A stretch of 64,000 nucleotides of DNA from SG8-30 sp963715485 (GTDB lineage Bacteria > Pseudomonadota > Gammaproteobacteria > Steroidobacterales > Steroidobacteraceae). This document shows, in pieces, positions 1-9,056 of the stretch. The stretch's first letter is position 1. Every line of letters begins with the position of its first letter. A program made the translations under genes and the position numbers. Below the pieces are notes generated by a model. The model was given only the letters and a program-made list of their open reading frames with translations, searched no databases and had not been told where the DNA came from. The stretch is taken from the NCBI GenBank assembly GCA_963715485.1, contig OY970244.1, positions 2,294,001 to 2,358,000 on the forward strand, written 5' to 3'.

Positions 1-10
1 TCGTGGTGAT

Positions 11-1685
11 CTACACCATCACCTCCGCATCCGGCTGACACACCGGTTCCGGATTGGGGGTTTCGGGGTTTTGCCGGGCATTTGCCAAATCCCGAAACCC
101 GCGACCCGCAACCCGGCTCATGGCGTGCTCGGCTAACGCGGTGATGGTCAGCGAAGGATTGACGCCCGGATTCGCCGGCATGATCGAACCGTCGCAGACC
201 AGCAGATTGCGGTAGCCAAACACGCGGCCGTAGCCATCCACGACCCCGGTATCCCTATCCTTGCCGATTACCGCGCCACCGAGGATGTGCGCCGTGGACG
301 GAATGTTGGCCCAGGCCTCCAGGACCACCGACTGCGCATAGCCGCCGGTATGTCGCGCGAGCCAGTCGGCCGCGCGATTACCAGCCTCGATATAGGTTGG
401 ATTTGGCTTGTCAGGATCCTGGCAAGTGGACAGCGACACGCCACCGAAAATCCCGCGCCGTGCCTGGAATGACATCGCATTGTCGAGGCTCTGCATGACC
501 AGCAGCAGCACGCTGTGCCGCGACCAGCCAACAGGCCAGAGCGATTTCAAAAATGTCACCGGGTGTCGCAGGACATTGCCGAACCAGATCAGCGGCCGCG
601 TCAGTCCCGTACCTTTGCCCGTCAGCACCGTGCACAACAACGACAGGAAGTCGCCGTGCCGGCCGTAGGTCACGAACTCGATGTGCGTGTCGGCGCTGGT
701 ATGAATGCTGGCGCTGATGGCTACATCGTTCCACGGTCGCGCCAGGCCCTTCGGCAGCGTCACTGCGAGCAGCGATTCGCTGTTGGTACGGACCAGTTGC
801 CCAAGGCGGTCACTGATACCGGGCAATGACCCGTTCAGCTTGCAGCGCGCCAGCAGGCTGTTGGTGCCAAGCGCACCCGCGGCGACGACAACGCCCCTTG
901 CGGTAATCGTCTGTCTCTGCCGCCGCACCCAGGCTCCGGGTCGTTCGATCGTGACCGTAAAACCGTCGCTGCCGTCACCGCTACCAAGCGGCCGAATGTC
1001 GGTCACGATCCGTTCCGCCAGTACTTGCGCGCCACGCTTCTCTGCGAACCAGAGATAGTTCTTCAGCAAGGTGTTCTTGGCGCCCTCACGGCAGCCGACC
1101 ATACAAGCTCCGCAATACGTGCAGCCATTGCGCGCCGGCCCGTCGCCACCAAAGTAGGGATCGGGCGTGCTGACACCCGGCTTGCCGAAGTAGACGCCAA
1201 CTGGGGTGCGCGTAAACGTTGCGCCGACGCCAAAGGCCGTGCCCAGTTCCGCCAGCAGCTTCTGGCTGTCACTCTCGCGCGGCACCACGTTGACGCCCAG
1301 CATCCGTTCCGCCGTGTCGTAGTGCGGCGCCAGGACCGCGGACCAGTCGGCCAGGCCACGCCATTGCGGGTTGGCGAAGAACTCGGGTTTCGCCCGGTAT
1401 AGCGTGTTCGCGTAGACGACGCTGCCGCCGCCGACCGCCGCACCGCTGGCGACAAAGATGTCCTTGAACGGGCTTAGCCGTAGGATCCCTTTAAGACCCC
1501 AGCGACGGTGCCCAGAGAAAGCGCTTGAGATCCCAGGTGCTGCGCGCGAAGTCTTCGTCCCGGTAGCGTCTGCCGGCCTCGATCACGGCCACCTTGTAGC
1601 CCTTCTCGACCAGACGCAGGGCCGAGACACTGCCGCCGAATCCGGAGCCGATGACCAGCCAGTCGTAGTCGAATTTATCGGTCAA
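11..1685 (-). pseudogene. GMC oxidoreductase, cholesterol-oxidase (ChoD) type, split by a +1 frameshift
   Basis: FAD-dependent oxidoreductase of the glucose-methanol-choline family; ChoD relatives oxidise sterols or other alcohols, but the substrate here is unknown. The N-terminal part (start to 1491) has the dinucleotide motif GSGFGG at residues 13-18 and the ribose-binding Glu at 36. The C-terminal part (from about 1498 down to 11) has the Cys-rich NGCTYCGACMVGC segment typical of the ChoD subgroup and the C-terminal GMC stretch NPGVNPSLTITALAEH. The parts lie in different frames: TAA at 1491-1493 stops the first, and dropping one G from the four-G run at 1497-1500 joins them into about 557 residues, a normal length. 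A TTG start at 1685 behind AGGGAG is chosen; the nearby ATG is out of frame. It may be a real null allele or a sequencing error. Confidence 0.8.
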
Positions 1686-2417
1686 TCCATGCTCCCTGGA
1701 TCGGAGTCGCCCCTTGCATCGCCGCCGTCGCCAGGCGGACCGCGCACTGCCTAGCCAAGTTCTCAAGAATCGACCTGAAGATGGCGAGATAACCCGCTGA
1801 TTCTGATTCTATTTAAATTGGCTGTAAACATTAATTTGCGGAGCAAGAATCATTTCACCGCCTCGCTCGGCAGGGTCCGGTCGCGCACCGGCATGCTGGC
1901 GAAACCACCTGGCGAGGACCCTTCTGCCCATTCTGTGACCCGGTTCGTTTGCCGATCGATCGGGTGTGCCTAGATTCTGAACATGACCGGGCTAATGCCT
2001 GGATGGGAGACTGACGATGAAGGCGGTTGGCAGAGTCAGAACCACGGCAGGCGCAGGTGCCAATCGACAAGCGCAGGTACGGCAGAACGATAAGCGAGTA
2101 TCGGCTCGCGATGCACGCCAATGCGTCGCCCGATACTCCGACAAAGCAAGACAGCGCAACCGCCATCCCGCGACCACAAACCGTCTAGTGAGGATATCTC
2201 GCGGCCGGTCCCGACGGAGACGAACAGCGCACCCTGGATGAGCCTACCTCAACCGTTCCAGTTGTCGCCGAATCCGCCTGGTTCGTTCAGAAACTCCAAG
2301 TCTATCCGGGCTGCCAGCCCGACTGCTCAACATCCCACTTGAAGTCAGTGCTGCTCGACTACCTGTCCGAGCACTTCGGCGCACCGGAGCGATGAGGTCC
2401 AGTGAGGGGATGATCGA
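1686..2417. other. gene-poor intergenic region
   Basis: No convincing gene. An AT-rich patch at about 1800-1850 stands out from the GC-rich surroundings and probably holds the promoter of the minus-strand GMC oxidoreductase, but no good -35/-10 pair could be fixed. A plus-strand open frame at 2192-2395 (68 codons, no ATG, ending LSEHFGAPER-stop) ends 22 bases before the VOC fragment and has protein-like composition; it could be the tail of a decayed gene. I recognise no family in it. Confidence 0.5.
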
Positions 2418-2627
2418 ATGAGCAAGCCATCTGTCCGTTTCCAGCGCGCAAACTTCGTGGTCCACGACCTGGAGCGGGCGCTGCAGTTCTACCGCGACAT
2501 CCTCGGATTCGAGGTCGACTACATCCAGGACTCCCCGTCCGACTCCTACTCCTACTCGGTGTTCGAGATTGACCGGCATGCAACGCTGCGATTCGCGACG
2601 CTGAGCGCCCCGGGGACGATGGCATAG
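2418..2627 (+). pseudogene. VOC (glyoxalase/dioxygenase fold) family protein, truncated
   Basis: The 69-residue product starts MSKPSVRFQRANFVVHDL and continues ERALQFYRDILGFEVDY, the standard first beta-alpha-beta unit of a VOC-domain protein. VOC domains are about 115-130 residues long and need a second half to complete the metal or substrate site; here TAG follows after SAPGTMA, and none of the three downstream frames resumes VOC-like sequence. It is therefore a 5' fragment rather than a simple frameshift. GAGGGG lies about 10 bases before the ATG. The junction falls near 2612-2625, where the opposite strand begins to read like a membrane-protein N-terminus. Confidence 0.65.
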
Positions 2628-2878
2628 AAAATCGCCAAGAAGGCCAGGATTCGCCATCGGGCCCGCAGGCGACCATCGCCTGGACTGCGCCACCAGCCAC
2701 GCCCGGTCTTCTTCCCTCCGGGTGGAAGCGATTCTTCTGTTACGGACGTTGGCGATACCCCCTGCACTGCAAGTGTTCAGGCGCACCCAGGCACTGCGCG
2801 CGTACCGTACTTGGCACCGAGGTGGACGCAATTGCCCGCGCCAGGATGGCAATGCCACGTTGCGGGGCTTCCCCCATG

Positions 2879-2968
<90 letters not shown>

Positions 2969-3083
2969 GCGGCCGACCTGTGCGGCGCGATTGTCCTTGC
3001 CGGTGCGTCAACCCGCAAGCCAGTCAGGAACCTTGGCGTCGCCCAGGGGTCTACACGATCCATGAATCCTCGTTCACGTTAAC

Positions 3084-3112
3084 TTGTTCGGGGATGCTAT
3101 GGTACCTATACT
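3084..3112 (+). promoter_or_regulatory. sigma70-type promoter for the BAX-inhibitor-1 family gene
   Basis: TTGTTC (3084-3089) and TATACT (3107-3112) are separated by exactly 17 bases, close to the TTGACA/TATAAT consensus. A leader of about 25 nt follows, with GAGGAG at 3128-3133 ten bases before the ATG at 3144. The local sequence is AT-richer than its surroundings. Confidence 0.65.
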
Positions 3113-3143
3113 GACCTCAGACAATTCGAGGAGACGCCCAGAG

Positions 3144-3818
3144 ATGGATCGCATGACAATGTCCCGCGCCGTTACCGCCACGCCAGCCTCGGCGCTAGTT
3201 GCCAACAAGGTCCTGAAGAATACCTATCTGTTGCTGGCGGCCACGCTGGCCTTCAGCGCGCTGACTGCGGGCGCAGCGATGGCGATGAACCTGCCGCATC
3301 CAGGGCTGATCGTCACGCTGGTTGGCTATTTCGGCTTGCTGTTTGCCGTCCACAAGACCGCCAACAGCGCCCTGGGCATCCTTTTCGTATTCGCCCTGAC
3401 CGGTTTCATGGGCTACACGCTCGGACCCATCATCAGCGCCTACCTGCAGTTCGTGCCAAATGGCCACAACGTGGTGGTGAACGCCTTCGGCATCACCGCG
3501 ATCACCTTCGTGGGCCTGTCCATCTATGCGGTCAAGAGCGGCCGCAGCTTCTCGTTCCTGGGCGGGTTCCTGTTCACCGGGATCCTGGCAGCTTTCCTGC
3601 TGGGGCTGGCCGCAGTGTTTTTCCACATGCCGACCCTGTCCCTCGCCGTGTCGGGCATGTTCGTCATGCTGATGGCCGGCCTGATCCTGTGGCAGACCGG
3701 CGAGATCGTGAACGGGGGCGAGACCAACTACATCCTCGCCACGGTCACGCTTTATGTGAGCCTGTTCAACCTGTTCACCAGCCTGCTGCACCTGCTCGGT
3801 ATCGCCGGCGAGGAGTGA
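3144..3818 (+). CDS. BAX inhibitor-1 (YccA/YbhL) family inner-membrane protein
   Basis: Polytopic inner-membrane protein of the BI-1/UPF0005 family; E. coli YccA interacts with the FtsH protease and eukaryotic relatives are calcium-leak channels. The exact role here is unknown. The 224-residue product has a short polar N-terminus, then about seven hydrophobic segments beginning at VLKNTYLLLAATLAF. The family's central GYTLGPI and a late ASP-poor GEIVNGGETNYILATVTLYV segment are present. The ATG at 3144 is chosen because GAGGAG sits ten bases upstream and a good promoter starts at 3084; an upstream in-frame ATG at 3084 would lie inside that promoter. It is followed by mltF on the same strand after 93 bases that include a 7-bp hairpin (3826-3842) without a T run. 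Confidence 0.9.
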   Translation: MDRMTMSRAVTATPASALVANKVLKNTYLLLAATLAFSALTAGAAMAMNLPHPGLIVTLVGYFGLLFAVHKTANSALGILFVFALTGFMGYTLGPIISAYLQFVPNGHNVVVNAFGITAITFVGLSIYAVKSGRSFSFLGGFLFTGILAAFLLGLAAVFFHMPTLSLAVSGMFVMLMAGLILWQTGEIVNGGETNYILATVTLYVSLFNLFTSLLHLLGIAGEE

Positions 3819-3911
3819 CCCGAGTGGTGGCGCTCCGCCACCCCTGCCGGCGGATGTCACCGACATGCGGCTGGCAGGTGACGTGCGCCTGAATTGGCGT
3901 AGGCTGCGGTA

Positions 3912-5471
3912 ATGACCAGCAGCTGGCCAGCTAGATGGGAATGCAGCCGTTGGGCGGCCCTGTTTGTCGCCCTCGCCTGCACCAGCTTGTGCGCTTGCTC
4001 GCGATCCGGTACCGGGGACACAGCCCTGACGCTGGAGGAATTGGCCGAACTTCAATCGGCTGTCCCGAGGTCCACGGCGCCACGCCCGGAACTCAGCGAT
4101 GTCGGGGTGGCGTTGTTCCAGCCGCTGGCCGAGACTCGGTCAGGAGATCTGGACGATATGGTGGCGCGGCGGTACCTGCGTGTGCTCGTCGTACCAACTC
4201 GCACCGAGTACTGGATCCACGACGGCCGCCCGGTCGGCATCGAGTACGAACGCCTGCGCGCTTTCGAAAAATGGTTGAACAAGCGCCACAAGACCGATCA
4301 TCGTCACCTGCACGTGCACGTGGTATTTATCCCGACCCGCCGTGACGACCTGATTCCCGCCTTGCTTGCGGGACGTGGCGATATTGCAGTCGGCATGCTC
4401 ACCGCCACGGCGCAACGCCTGCAGCAGGTCGACTTCGCCGGCCCGTTCCTGCGCGACGTCCGCGAGTTGCCGGTTACGCGCGCTGCAGTTCCCTCGCTCG
4501 GCACTGCCGACGACCTGGCAGGCGCGGAGGTCGTTGTTCGGCGTTCGTCGAGCTACTGGGGCCACCTGACTGCGCTCAATTCGCGCTTCAAGAGTACCGG
4601 CAGGGCGTCGATGGTCCTGCGCCCTGTATCCGAGTCACTAACCGACGAGGATCTACTCGAGATGGTCAGCGCCGGACTGATCGACGTAACTATCGTTGAC
4701 GACTACGCTGCGCAGCTTTGGAGCAGTGCTTTGGGCAACCTGCGGGTCCACGAGCAGGCCCCGGTAAACACCGGTGGTGACCTTGGCTGGCTGATTCGCA
4801 AGAACAATCCCCTGCTCGGCAAGAACATCAATGAATTCGCGCGCACGCATGGCCAGGGCACCTTGTTTGGCAACAACCTGATGAACAAGTACACAGAGAA
4901 CGGCAAGTTTCTCGATGCCGCGCTCGACAAAGAAAGCATGACGCGTTTCCGCGGCACGCTCGGCGTCTTCCGCAAGTACGCCAACAAGTACTCGCTCGAC
5001 CCACTCTTGCTCGTCGCCCAGGGTTATCAGGAATCGGGGCTGAAGCAATATACCCGCAGCCGGCGCGGCGCGGTCGGCATCATGCAGTTGATGCCGGCGA
5101 CCGGCAAGGCCATGGGCGTCGGCGACATCACCGGGCTCGATGCGAACATCCATGCTGGCGCCAAGTACGTGCGTCACCTGACGGACCTCTACTTCGCCGA
5201 CGAGGGGATCGATGAGCTGAACCGGACGCTGTTGGCCTTCGCTGCATATAACGCCGGACCTTCGCGGATCCGGAACATGCGCGCGCTGGCCGAGCGCAGG
5301 GGACTCGACCCAGACAAGTGGTTCAACAACGTCGAGCTGATGGCGGCCGAGCAGATCGGACCCGAGACTGTTGCCTACGTCTCCAATATCTATAAGTACT
5401 TCGTCGCCTACACGCTAGCGTTGCATGCCGCCGAGCGGCGCGACGAGGCGCGGCAGGAAGCGGCAGCGTAG
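3912..5471 (+). CDS. mltF: membrane-bound lytic murein transglycosylase F
   Basis: Lipoprotein that cleaves the MurNAc-GlcNAc bond of peptidoglycan, forming 1,6-anhydro ends. The 519-residue protein has an N-terminal signal ending in a lipobox-like LCAC (Cys about residue 29), a periplasmic solute-binding (SBP_bac_3) domain at roughly 75-320 (LRVLVVPTRTEYW, GRGDIAVGMLTAT), then an SLT catalytic domain from about 350. The catalytic Glu is in AQGYQESGLKQ, followed by GAVGIMQLMPATGKAMGV and AFAAYNAGPSRI, all standard lysozyme-fold motifs. The two-domain layout separates MltF from single-domain Slt/MltC enzymes. It converges with serS, 62 bases downstream. The ribosome-binding site before the ATG is weak. 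Confidence 0.95.
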   Translation: MTSSWPARWECSRWAALFVALACTSLCACSRSGTGDTALTLEELAELQSAVPRSTAPRPELSDVGVALFQPLAETRSGDLDDMVARRYLRVLVVPTRTEYWIHDGRPVGIEYERLRAFEKWLNKRHKTDHRHLHVHVVFIPTRRDDLIPALLAGRGDIAVGMLTATAQRLQQVDFAGPFLRDVRELPVTRAAVPSLGTADDLAGAEVVVRRSSSYWGHLTALNSRFKSTGRASMVLRPVSESLTDEDLLEMVSAGLIDVTIVDDYAAQLWSSALGNLRVHEQAPVNTGGDLGWLIRKNNPLLGKNINEFARTHGQGTLFGNNLMNKYTENGKFLDAALDKESMTRFRGTLGVFRKYANKYSLDPLLLVAQGYQESGLKQYTRSRRGAVGIMQLMPATGKAMGVGDITGLDANIHAGAKYVRHLTDLYFADEGIDELNRTLLAFAAYNAGPSRIRNMRALAERRGLDPDKWFNNVELMAAEQIGPETVAYVSNIYKYFVAYTLALHAAERRDEARQEAAA

Positions 5472-5533
5472 CGCGTGCGAGCAGTTTCATGCACCGCCGG
5501 AGGGGACAGCCCACGGGCAGTGCCTGGCATTGC

Positions 5534-6835
5534 TTACTTCAGTATTTCCACACCGCCCATGTACGGTCGCAACACTTCTGGCACGAGGATCGAGCGGTCG
5601 GCCTGCTGGTAGTTCTCCAGTACCGCCACCAGTGCGCGGCCTACCGCCACGCCGGAGCCGTTCAGCGTATGCACCGGCTCCGGCTTGCCGGTGTCCGGAT
5701 TCCGCCAACGCGCCTGCATCCGGCGGGCCTGGAAGCCCTCGCAGTTGCTGCAGGAGGAGATCTCGCGGTACCTGCCCTGCCCCGGCAGCCAGACCTCCAG
5801 GTCGTAGGTCTTGGTGCTGCCAAAGCCGATATCGCCCGCACAGAGCGCCACCACGCGGTAGGGCAGCTCGAGGCGCTCGAGTACCGTGCAGGCATGGCCG
5901 GTCAGTTGCTCGAGCGACGCGTAGGAGTCCTCCGGCCTGACCACGTGCACCAGCTCCACCTTGTCGAACTGGTGCTGGCGGATCATGCCGCGCGTGTCCT
6001 TGCCGTAGGATCCGGCTTCCGAACGGAAGCACGGCGTGTGTGCCACGAACTTCAGGGGAATATCCCGGGCCTCGAGGATCTGCTCGCGAACCAGGTTGGT
6101 CAGCGGCACTTCGGCAGTCGGAATCAGGTACAGGTCCTGCAGGCTTTCCTCTGCCTTGAGGTCTTCCCGCCCTTTCAGCGCAAACAGGTCGGCCTCGAAC
6201 TTTGGCAGCTGCCCGGTGCCGGTGAGCGTCTGGCGGGTCACCAGGTAGGGTACGTAGGCCTCGGTGTAGCCGTGTTCACCGGTGTGCAGGTCGAGCATGA
6301 ATTGCGCGAGCGCGCGATGCAGCCGCGCGACACCGCCGCGCATGACGGCGAACCGGGCACCCGATATCCGGGTTGCGGACTCGAAGTCGAGCCCGCCGAG
6401 TCTCTCGCCGAGCGCAATGTGATCCAGGGGCTCGAACTCGAACTGCCTTGGCTCACCCCAGCGGCGCAGCTCGACGTTAGCGGTTTCGTCGCGCCCGTCC
6501 GGCACCGATTCGTGCAGCAGGTTGGGCACGCCGAGGAGCATTTCTTCGAGCTCGGCCTGCAGCGCCGCGAGGCCCTGGTCGGCGCGCTTCAATTCGTCGC
6601 CCAGCGTCTCGACCTCGGCCAGCAGCGGAGCAATGTCCTGCCCCTGCGCCTTGGCGCGTCCAATGGCCTTGGAGCGCGTATTGCGCTCGTTTCGCAGCCG
6701 GTCCACCTCGATCTGCAGCGACTTGCGTCGCTCCTCCAGAGCGACGAAACCCGCCTTGTCGAAGGCGAATCCGCGCCGGGCCAGATTGGCTACGACGGCG
6801 TCGAGATCGCTGCGTAGCTGCTTTGTGTCCAGCAC
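5534..6835 (-). CDS. serS: seryl-tRNA synthetase
   Basis: Class II aminoacyl-tRNA synthetase charging tRNA-Ser (and tRNA-Sec where present). The 433-residue product (E. coli 430) has an N-terminal long coiled-coil tRNA-binding arm (about residues 30-105, LEERRKSLQIEVDRLRNERN) and then the catalytic core with motif 2 (FRSEAGSYGKDTRGMIRQHQF) and motif 3 near GVAVGRALVAVLENY. The start is GTG at 6835 (GTG CTG GAC), matching the usual MLD N-terminus. It is the last gene of the minus-strand ftsK-lolA-vanZ-rarA-crcB-serS run, 23 bases after crcB. A serine tRNA gene lies 2.6 kb away. Confidence 0.97.
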   Translation of the reverse strand: MLDTKQLRSDLDAVVANLARRGFAFDKAGFVALEERRKSLQIEVDRLRNERNTRSKAIGRAKAQGQDIAPLLAEVETLGDELKRADQGLAALQAELEEMLLGVPNLLHESVPDGRDETANVELRRWGEPRQFEFEPLDHIALGERLGGLDFESATRISGARFAVMRGGVARLHRALAQFMLDLHTGEHGYTEAYVPYLVTRQTLTGTGQLPKFEADLFALKGREDLKAEESLQDLYLIPTAEVPLTNLVREQILEARDIPLKFVAHTPCFRSEAGSYGKDTRGMIRQHQFDKVELVHVVRPEDSYASLEQLTGHACTVLERLELPYRVVALCAGDIGFGSTKTYDLEVWLPGQGRYREISSCSNCEGFQARRMQARWRNPDTGKPEPVHTLNGSGVAVGRALVAVLENYQQADRSILVPEVLRPYMGGVEILK

Positions 6836-6858
6836 TGTCTATCTCCGTCGCCGTGGGT

Positions 6859-7242
6859 TCACTGAAGCCATTGCCGGCCGGCACTCAATCCGGCCCACGC
6901 ACCCGCAAGGCACAGCACCACGCTCGACAGCACGTAGGCGCCGGCACGGCCGAAGCCGTGCTGTTCGGCCAGCAGCAGGGTCTCGAGCGAAAAGCTGGAG
7001 AAGGTCGTGAAGCCGCCGAGCAGCCCGACAATCACGAAAGCACGCAGCACTTCTCCCTGCTCGCCGCGCGCCGCCAGCAGCACCCAGAGCAACCCGATCA
7101 TCGCGCTGCCCAGCACATTGACGCCGAGCGTACCCCAGGGAAACGTGCGCGCAAGCCACACGTGCACCAGGGCGCCCATCAGGTAGCGAAGAACGCCGCC
7201 CAGCGCGCTGCCAAGCGCAATTGCAATGAGGGTCTGTGCCAC
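6859..7242 (-). CDS. crcB: fluoride ion transporter CrcB (Fluc)
   Basis: Small dual-topology membrane channel that exports fluoride. The 127-residue protein has four hydrophobic segments and the family hallmarks GSALGGVLRYLMG near the N-terminus, WGTLGVNVLGSAMIGLLW in segment two and GLLGGFTTFSSFSLE in segment three; the Phe/Thr/Ser track lines the fluoride path. The start is GTG at 7242. It sits between rarA and serS with only 42 and 23 bases on either side, so there is no room for the fluoride riboswitch that often precedes crcB; expression probably follows the operon. Confidence 0.93.
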   Translation of the reverse strand: MAQTLIAIALGSALGGVLRYLMGALVHVWLARTFPWGTLGVNVLGSAMIGLLWVLLAARGEQGEVLRAFVIVGLLGGFTTFSSFSLETLLLAEQHGFGRAGAYVLSSVVLCLAGAWAGLSAGRQWLQ

Positions 7243-7284
7243 CGGAGTTCCTGCATCAAGCCCGCAAGGCGGTATTCGCGCGGG

Positions 7285-8629
7285 TCAGTCCTTCTTGCCC
7301 TGGTCGCGGCCCCTGTGCCGCTCGAGCGCCTCGCCGATCTTGATTTCGAGTCCGCGCGGCACCGGATGATAATAGATCCGGGGCTCGAGGGCGTCCGGGA
7401 AGTAGGTCTGCCCGGGAGAATGCGCGTCCGGCTCGTCGTGAGCGTAGCGGTAGCCCACACCGTAGCCCAGATCCTTCATCAGCCGCGTCGGCGCATTGCG
7501 CAGGTGCAGCGGAACTTCCAGCGTGCCGTGCGCGCGGACGTCGTCGAGGGCAGCGCCATAGGCCATGTAGACCGCGTTGCTCTTGGCAGCGCAAGCCAGG
7601 AACACCACGGCCTGAGCCAGCGCCAGTTCTCCCTCCGGGCTGCCCAGCCGGTCATAGGCCTGCCAGGCCTCGAGTGTAAGGGTCAGCGCCCGCGGATCGG
7701 CGTTGCCGATGTCCTCGACCGCCATGCGCAGAATCCGCCTGGCGAGATACGAGGGATCGCAGCCTCCGTCGAGCATGCGACACAACCAGTAGAGGGCTGC
7801 GTCAGGGTCGCTGCCGCGCACCGACTTATGCAGTGCCGAAATCTGGTCGTAGAACAGCTCGCCACGCTTGTCGAAGCGCCGCTGCCCGCCGGCGACCACC
7901 TCGAGCGCCGCCTCCATGGTGATGAGCCTGTTCACCCCCGCGTGGCACTGCGAGCTCCGCGGCAATCTCCAGCAGGTTGAGCGCGCGGCGCGCATCGCCA
8001 TCGGCAGCCTCGGCAAAGACTTTCAGAACACCGTCGTCGACCGTCAGGTCCCCACCGCCGAGACCACGCTCAGGATCGCGCAGGGCCCGCTCGAGCAGCA
8101 CCAGGAGATCGTCTGCAGCGATCGGCTTGAGCACGTAGACCCGCGCCCTGGACAGCAGCGCCGCATTCACCTCGAACGACGGGTTCTCGGTGGTCGCCCC
8201 GACGAAGACGATCGTGCCGTCCTCCACGAACGGCAGGAAGGTGTCCTGCTGGGACTTGTTGAAGCGATGTACCTCGTCCAGAAACAGCACCGTGGGCCTG
8301 CCATTCGCGGTGCGCGTCTGCCGTGCCGACTCGACGACCTGGCGGATGTCCTTGACGCCGGCGAACACGGCCGAGAGCGCCTCGAACCGCGCATTGCAGG
8401 TTCGCGCCACCAGGCGCGCAAGCGTGGTCTTGCCGGTACCGGGTGGGCCCCAGAGGATCATGGAATGCGGCGCGCCGGTGCCGACCAGGCGGGACAGCGC
8501 CCGCCCCTCCCCGAGCAGGTGTCGCTGGCCGACGATCTCGTCGAGCGCCCGCGGTCGCATGCGGTCGGCCAGCGGACGCCAGGGGTCCGTGGTGGGCTCG
8601 AGCGGCAAAGGATCCTGGGGCGCACTCAC
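7285..8629 (-). pseudogene. rarA: replication-associated recombination protein A, interrupted by a +1 frameshift
   Basis: AAA+ ATPase (RarA/MgsA) acting at stalled forks, with SSB. From GTG 8629 the first frame shows Walker A GPPGTGKT at residues 61-68, Walker B VLFLDEVH near 115 and sensor GATTENPSF; it then leaves frame after AELAVPRGG. The second frame resumes at NRLITMEAALEVV and carries the C-terminal landmarks FYDQISALHKSVRGSDPDAALYW and IGNADPRAL. Removing one G from the five-G run at 7935-7939 gives a continuous 447-residue protein, exactly the length of E. coli RarA. No other damage is visible, so a sequencing error is as likely as a real mutation. It lies in the conserved ftsK-lolA-rarA order, 31 bases after a VanZ-like gene. 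Confidence 0.9.
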
Positions 8630-8660
8630 CGGTCTATTGTAAACGTCCCGGCGACCCGCC

Positions 8661-9053
8661 TCAGCCTGGCTTCTCCGCACCGAACCACGCCTCAACGCGC
8701 CTCGCCCAGCCTCCGAGGCCGAGATACGCGAGCGCGAGCGCGAGCGCGATTCCGGTCGCGTTGGCCACGACGTCAAGCGGGTCCGCTTGCCGCGTGGCGG
8801 TCAGGAGACTCTGTGAAACCTCGAGCCCCACGCCCAGCAGGAGGCCTGCCAACAGGCTAAGGACGTAGCGGCGGCGCTCGAGCAGTCCCGTGATCCAGAA
8901 GGTCAGCAGGAAGTACGCGCCGGCATGCTCCAACTTGTCGCTGATGCCCACGGCCGGGATCATCGAGCTGGGCAACAGGCTGCCGATGACGATCGCGGTC
9001 GCGATCAGACCGGCGCCTGCCAGCCACAGCCGCGGATGGGCAAGAGGCAGCAT
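8661..9053 (-). CDS. VanZ-like family membrane protein
   Basis: A 130-residue protein with three to four transmembrane segments and the VanZ-family signatures SDKLEHAGAYFLLTFW and GVGLEVSQSLLTATRQADPLDVVANATG. The family is named after the teicoplanin-resistance accessory protein, but most chromosomal members have no known role. ATG at 9053 lies 3 bases after the lolA stop, so it is translated from the ftsK-lolA message. In E. coli rarA follows lolA directly; here this gene is inserted between them. No resistance function should be inferred. Confidence 0.85.
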   Translation of the reverse strand: MLPLAHPRLWLAGAGLIATAIVIGSLLPSSMIPAVGISDKLEHAGAYFLLTFWITGLLERRRYVLSLLAGLLLGVGLEVSQSLLTATRQADPLDVVANATGIALALALAYLGLGGWARRVEAWFGAEKPG

Positions 9054-9056
9054 GAG

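Noticed and set aside
2017..2241. Short plus-strand frame with an ATG before the VOC fragment
   Set aside because: Arg/Gln-rich composition typical of a non-coding frame; no ribosome-binding site and no similarity.
5500..5533. GGAGGGGACAGCCC between mltF and serS as another REP copy
   Set aside because: The second arm is missing; the match is only a few GC-rich bases.
7243..7284. Fluoride riboswitch upstream of crcB
   Set aside because: Only 42 bases separate crcB from rarA, too short for the riboswitch fold, and no matching pattern is seen.
8661..9053. VanZ-like gene as an antibiotic-resistance gene
   Set aside because: Only the generic VanZ fold is present; no vanA-type cluster, and the gene sits between lolA and rarA.
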